Below are positions 8,555-10,810 of a DNA stretch of 10,810 nucleotides, in pieces. Under the pieces are notes generated by a model. That model did no database searches. It saw only the letters and a list, made by a program, of their open reading frames with translations, and had not been told where the DNA came from. The stretch is from Deinococcus arcticus (GTDB taxonomy: Bacteria; Deinococcota; Deinococci; Deinococcales; Deinococcaceae): assembly GCF_003028415.1 (NCBI RefSeq), contig NZ_PYSV01000040.1, positions 1-10,810 on the forward strand. Reading direction: 5' to 3'. The number at the start of each line of letters is the position of its first letter. Within the stretch, counting starts at the first letter, position 1. Made by a program: the position numbers and the translations under genes.

Positions 8555-9202
8555 TCAGGCAATGCTGCTGATGTAGCTGTAGCTGGTCAGCGCGACCGGA
8601 ATGACGTGTACCGAACGGGCATCACTGCCGAACAGGGTGTTGCGGTCTTCCAGGTACAACTGCGCAGAGCCGCCGCCATCCCCGGCGATCGCGTCCGTGC
8701 AACCCAGCGACTTCATGTACCCGGCCAAGTCCGTAAGGTTGATCGAGGCGCGGTAGGCAAGGATATAGTCGCCGCTGCTGTGCAGGCCCAGGCAGATGCG
8801 CTGACGGTTGACGGTGGGACCAAGCTGATCCACGCTGTACTTCCCCCAGGTGGCATCAGTGAAATTACCACCTCGCACGATGATTGGTCCAGCGGCCATA
8901 CTCCAGATCAGGCTGGACGACTGCGAGTAGGCACTGTTCTCGTCGTGAAAAACCACTGCACCGTTGCCGTTAAGGCTGATCACGTCGATGTTTTTCCCAG
9001 TTACGCCATGCTTCCTGTCGCCATCGAGTACGAACAGCCCAGTCAGCTCTCCAGTAGAGAGATCGAAGAACATGAAGTTGGACCCGGCGATGGCATTGGC
9101 GTCGCCCCTTACGAACGTCGGGACATTGCGACGACCAGCACCGCTGGCGTCACCAGAGAAACGGACTTTGAAGTTGCTGCGGGGGATACGAATGGCTGGC
9201 AT
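8555..9202 (-). CDS. Phosphodiester glycosidase (NAGPA-domain) family protein
   Basis: A 215-aa protein resembling the NAGPA domain (N-acetylglucosamine-1-phosphodiester alpha-N-acetylglucosaminidase-type, DUF2233). Family members cleave sugar-phosphodiester linkages, with substrates varying from lysosomal-enzyme tags in animals to polysaccharide or wall components in bacteria. Visible signatures are the N-terminal GSNFMFFDLSTGELTG (40-55), where the family has a (N)GGFFD-like motif, and near the C-terminus the diagnostic AGDGGGSAQLYL (173-184). The bacterial domain often belongs to longer secreted proteins; this one has no signal peptide or membrane segment and is essentially the bare domain. 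The ATG at 9202 is chosen because AGGAG lies seven bases upstream. A palindrome, GAAGTGGCCACTTC, lies 26 bp before the start and recurs before the divergent gene. The function in this organism is not known from sequence. Confidence 0.82.
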   Translation of the reverse strand: MPAIRIPRSNFKVRFSGDASGAGRRNVPTFVRGDANAIAGSNFMFFDLSTGELTGLFVLDGDRKHGVTGKNIDVISLNGNGAVVFHDENSAYSQSSSLIWSMAAGPIIVRGGNFTDATWGKYSVDQLGPTVNRQRICLGLHSSGDYILAYRASINLTDLAGYMKSLGCTDAIAGDGGGSAQLYLEDRNTLFGSDARSVHVIPVALTSYSYISSIA

Positions 9203-9228
9203 ATCTGCACTCCTGGTGGTTCTGAATT

Positions 9229-9242
9229 GAAGTGGCCACTTC
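9229..9242. promoter_or_regulatory. 14-bp palindrome GAAGTGGCCACTTC upstream of the NAGPA-type gene
   Basis: A perfect palindrome 26 bp upstream of the ATG at 9202 and 14 bp upstream of its AGGAG. It has the same arms, GAAGTG and CACTTC, as the site at 9486-9499, so it is a candidate operator or a conserved leader hairpin. Confidence 0.6.
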
Positions 9243-9379
9243 TGCAATCAGTATGCGGATCCATCCGTTTGAGAGAAAGAACGTTTTCTACCAGTATGCC
9301 TATCCGAATATACCAGTACATCTCTGCTTTCCCATCCAAACCAGTCAACAAAAATGCACCACAGATCTTTCCTATGCCG

Positions 9380-9413
9380 GGTAGAAAAGTTTTACTTTAA
9401 AAACTTTTCTACC
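9380..9413. repeat. 14-bp perfect AT-rich hairpin in the divergent region
   Basis: GGTAGAAAAGTTTT (9380-9393) pairs with AAAACTTTTCTACC (9400-9413) around a 6-nt loop. It could be a second operator, a terminator for antisense transcription, or an insulator between the two promoters. The half-motif GGTAGA recurs nearby: GGTAGATTTC at 9436-9445, and GGTAGAAAA on the minus strand near 9285. Confidence 0.65.
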
Positions 9414-9485
9414 TGTAGATTTCTTGTAGCAATGAGGTAGATTTCAGAGTTTAAAATAAGACTTGTATACACCATGCTTACTCCA

Positions 9486-9499
9486 GAAGTGATCACTTC
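9486..9499. promoter_or_regulatory. 14-bp palindrome GAAGTGATCACTTC upstream of the 197-aa gene
   Basis: A perfect palindrome 23 bp upstream of the ATG at 9523 and 11 bp upstream of its GGGAGG. It differs from the palindrome at 9229-9242 only in the two central bases. The bases after both copies are also similar (CACTTCAAATT against CACTTCAATTC, read toward each gene). Confidence 0.6.
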
Positions 9500-9522
9500 A
9501 AATTTGGTTCGGGAGGTACAGC

Positions 9523-10116
9523 ATGGCTCTTCAGGAATTTGTGAAGGTATACACGGCAGAGTCGAACTTCACGGGCATACAGGGATACATTAGCGTCCCA
9601 GCAACGCCTACGGGTCTGAGCACGTATGATTTCGTCAACTTCTTTCTTGCTTTGGACGACTATTACGAAGTTGGCCTCAGCTACGCAGATAAGGGCGATG
9701 GAAACGGCCCAGTCTGGCGCTACTTCGCCAATCACGCCAAATTTGGTCAGCAGAACCAGATTGTGAGCCCTACCAGTGAGGTCTTCGTCAAGATCGTCAA
9801 CCGGGGCACGGAAGCGGACGCGACTGTACAGGACGGGCGCATCACGTTCTCTCGCACGGCCGCCGTGGCGTCCCCAACCTACTCCGGCAAGATGCTGATC
9901 GGCGGGGAGGACAACAGTGCCACGTCATCCAGCGGCTATACGCCCCGGCACCCGCAAGTGACGTTCCGCAACGTGAAGGTGCAGCGTGGCGGCGTGTGGC
10001 TTGACTGGAATGCCACCACGCAAGGCTCCCTGGGTGCCCTGGTCAACCGCACGCCTCAGTATCAGCGGCAAGGCATGGTCATCCAGAACGTACCGCTGAT
10101 CGCCCAACTGACGTAA
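9523..10116 (+). CDS. Hypothetical protein, 197 aa, probably beta-rich
   Basis: I do not recognise the family. The start is well supported: GGGAGG six bases before the ATG at 9523. There is no signal peptide and no membrane segment. Alternating hydrophobic residues, many Gly, Thr, Ser and aromatic residues, and short loops (for example VFVKIVNRGTEADATVQDGRITFSR and PQVTFRNVKVQRGGVWLDW) suggest an all-beta, jelly-roll or lectin-like fold; this is inference from composition only. It has no cysteine. The gene is divergent from the NAGPA-type glycosidase and shares its upstream palindrome, so the two are probably expressed together and may act on the same carbohydrate or phosphodiester material. 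It is convergent with the small exported-protein gene, with a strong hairpin between them. A phage or tail-fibre-derived origin is possible but unsupported. Confidence 0.75.
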   Translation: MALQEFVKVYTAESNFTGIQGYISVPATPTGLSTYDFVNFFLALDDYYEVGLSYADKGDGNGPVWRYFANHAKFGQQNQIVSPTSEVFVKIVNRGTEADATVQDGRITFSRTAAVASPTYSGKMLIGGEDNSATSSSGYTPRHPQVTFRNVKVQRGGVWLDWNATTQGSLGALVNRTPQYQRQGMVIQNVPLIAQLT

Positions 10117-10117
10117 C

Positions 10118-10162
10118 CCATGGGAAAGGAGAGGGCCAATGAAGCCCTCTCCTTTCCCGTGG
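10118..10162. terminator. Bidirectional terminator hairpin between convergent genes
   Basis: GGGAAAGGAGAGGGC (10122-10136) pairs perfectly with GCCCTCTCCTTTCCC (10144-10158) around a 7-nt loop. Four further outer pairs (CCAT with GTGG, one wobble) give about 19 bp. It starts two bases after the TAA of the plus-strand gene and ends 13 bases before the TAA of the minus-strand gene. There is no thymine tract, but position and strength argue for termination on both sides. Confidence 0.8.
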
Positions 10163-10175
10163 CGCTTCCCGGCTT

Positions 10176-10496
10176 TTAGCGGAGCGTCACGGCTGCCTTG
10201 CCATTCGTCACGGTGCAAGTAAACCGCACGGTCCTGACCTGCCCGCCCTGTTGAAAGCGCGCCGTGCCTACCCAGAAATACGACTGACCGACATGGCCGG
10301 AGTTGTTGATGTTCCTGGAATAAGTGACCGGGACTCCCGCGGGCACCGTGCGGAAGCCCTGAAGGTTGCGGATGCACAGTGCCTGCCCGAGTTCCTGGTC
10401 TGGCAAGAGACGTGAGGGGAGTGGCACGTCTCTGCCACCAGCGCCCGCAACACTGGCAGCCAGAATGGCAAGGGCACAGATCATCTTACGCAGCAT
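10176..10496 (-). CDS. Small exported protein of unknown function, 106 aa
   Basis: The protein begins MLRKMICALAILAASVAGAGG, a good signal peptide with Lys/Arg near the start, a hydrophobic core and small residues at the cleavage region. The mature chain of about 85 residues has two cysteines (ALCIRN and FTCTVT) that could form a disulphide, and a beta-rich C-terminal half (FWVGTARFQQGG, VRFTCTVTNGKAAVTL). I do not recognise the family. The start at 10496 is preferred because TACAAT lies exactly seven bases upstream with no Shine-Dalgarno, fitting a leaderless mRNA. The alternative ATG at 10505 overlaps the stop of the truncated LuxR gene as ATGA and would add three residues, so coupling to that gene is the other possibility. 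Orientation and spacing suggest it was once an operon partner or target of the LuxR-family regulator. Confidence 0.7.
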   Translation of the reverse strand: MLRKMICALAILAASVAGAGGRDVPLPSRLLPDQELGQALCIRNLQGFRTVPAGVPVTYSRNINNSGHVGQSYFWVGTARFQQGGQVRTVRFTCTVTNGKAAVTLR

Positions 10497-10509
10497 GGTC
10501 GTCATTGTA
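10497..10509 (-). promoter_or_regulatory. Candidate leaderless -10 element for the small exported protein
   Basis: On the minus strand TACAAT (10504-10509) is followed by GACGACC and then the ATG at 10496. The box lies inside the last codons of the LuxR-type fragment. It could give the downstream gene its own transcript even though the upstream gene is interrupted. Confidence 0.5.
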
Positions 10510-10683
10510 TAGGTGGCTTGTTGGCGATGTCCCAGTAATACAGAATCGCTTCGTTACGGCTACTCACGCCCAGCTTCTGAAACACGCGTGTCAGGCCGTT
10601 TTGTACGGTCTGATTGGCAATTCCCAACTCACGGGCAATTTCCTTGTTGGCGAGACCGCGTGCCACCAGGCGCAGCAAGTCCC
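10502..10683 (-). pseudogene. LuxR-family regulator fragment: C-terminal HTH domain only
   Basis: About 60 residues of a LuxR/NarL-type DNA-binding domain remain: RDLLRLVARGLANKEIARELGI, then NQTVQNGLTRVFQKLGVSSRNEA, then a short tail ending in TGA at 10502-10504. The core signature (NKEIA, TVxN, KLGVSSR) is intact, except that the usual histidine in TVKNH is glycine. Upstream the frame runs into an IS3-type end starting near 10684, so the residues just before RDLL come from the insertion sequence. The receiver or sensor half is missing from this window. A 71-codon frame could start at a TTG within the IS end, and a short DNA-binding-only protein is conceivable, but no ribosome-binding site is seen. 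I treat it as a disrupted gene whose N-terminal half would lie beyond the IS, outside the window. Confidence 0.8.
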
Positions 10684-10697
10684 TGGAGTGACCCCCC

Positions 10698-10755
<58 letters not shown>

Positions 10756-10767
10756 GAAGGAGTCCCT

Positions 10768-10810
10768 ATGCCCGGACGCACCCACCGCCGCGAGTTCAAG
10801 CTGGACATCG
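10768..10810 (+). CDS. IS3-family OrfA transposase, N-terminal fragment (cut by window end)
   Basis: Only 14 residues are visible: MPGRTHRREFKLDI. The arginine-rich start followed by EFKL resembles the R(R/K)xxxEFKxEAV opening of IS3-family OrfA helix-turn-helix proteins. AAGGAG lies five bases before the ATG, which supports the start. The rest of the element is outside the window, so nothing can be said about intactness or about orfB. Confidence 0.65.
   Translation, partial: MPGRTHRREFKLDI

Larger units (their letters stand above)
9203..9522. promoter_or_regulatory. AT-rich divergent regulatory region, 320 bp
   Basis: This separates the NAGPA-type gene (-) and the 197-aa gene (+). Counting 9361-9480 gives about one third G+C, far below the surrounding genes. 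It holds two matched palindromes at its edges, a 14-bp hairpin near its centre, and short repeats such as GTAGATTTC (9415-9423 and 9437-9445). Weak -10 candidates are CATACT on the minus strand (9250-9255) and TATACA on the plus strand (9466-9471). Confidence 0.6.

Overview
The window looks like accessory, element-rich DNA from a high-GC bacterium, most likely Deinococcus or a relative. That assignment is inference. It rests on high G+C, protein style, and three genes whose start codon sits only 6-8 nt after a TAnnnT-like -10 box with no Shine-Dalgarno, the leaderless arrangement that is common in Deinococcus. No 16S or other phylogenetic marker is present.

Layout, left to right. (1) 36-1526 (-): a 496-residue protein of unknown function. 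(2) 1848-3410 (+): a secreted 5'-nucleotidase / 2',3'-cyclic phosphodiesterase-type metallohydrolase, divergent from (1). It is followed by inverted repeats that probably end its transcript. (3) About 3691-7556 (-): a Tn3-family transposon without passenger genes. It encodes a 990-aa DDE transposase and, overlapping it by ATGA, a 236-aa tyrosine recombinase that probably replaces the usual serine resolvase. The 39-bp terminal inverted repeat is clear on the right (7518-7556) but no convincing partner is visible on the left. Between that repeat and tnpA lie four AAGTRCCG motifs in two inverted pairs, a good candidate for the recombinase's resolution site. (4) 7557-7787: non-coding debris with a separated inverted repeat. 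(5) 7788-8474 (-): an exported protein of unknown function. (6) 8555-9202 (-) and 9523-10116 (+): a divergent pair, a phosphodiester-glycosidase (NAGPA-type) protein and an unrecognised protein that looks beta-rich. They are separated by an AT-rich 320-bp region carrying near-identical 14-bp palindromes, GAAGTG-N2-CACTTC, just upstream of each ribosome-binding site. (7) 10176-10496 (-): a small exported protein, convergent with the previous gene across a 19-bp hairpin. (8) 10502-10683 (-): the C-terminal DNA-binding domain of a LuxR-family regulator, cut off by (9) an IS3-like insertion sequence that starts near 10684 and runs out of the window with the beginning of orfA.

How the parts relate. 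The transposon proteins form one translationally coupled unit whose promoter region appears to contain the recombination site, so the recombinase could also repress its own operon. The two divergent genes at 8.5-10.1 kb are probably co-regulated through the shared palindrome. The truncated LuxR gene directly precedes the small exported protein, and the IS insertion has probably removed both the sensor half of the regulator and its own promoter. The most interesting items are the candidate resolution site, the matched operator-like palindromes around the NAGPA gene, and the IS-truncated regulator.
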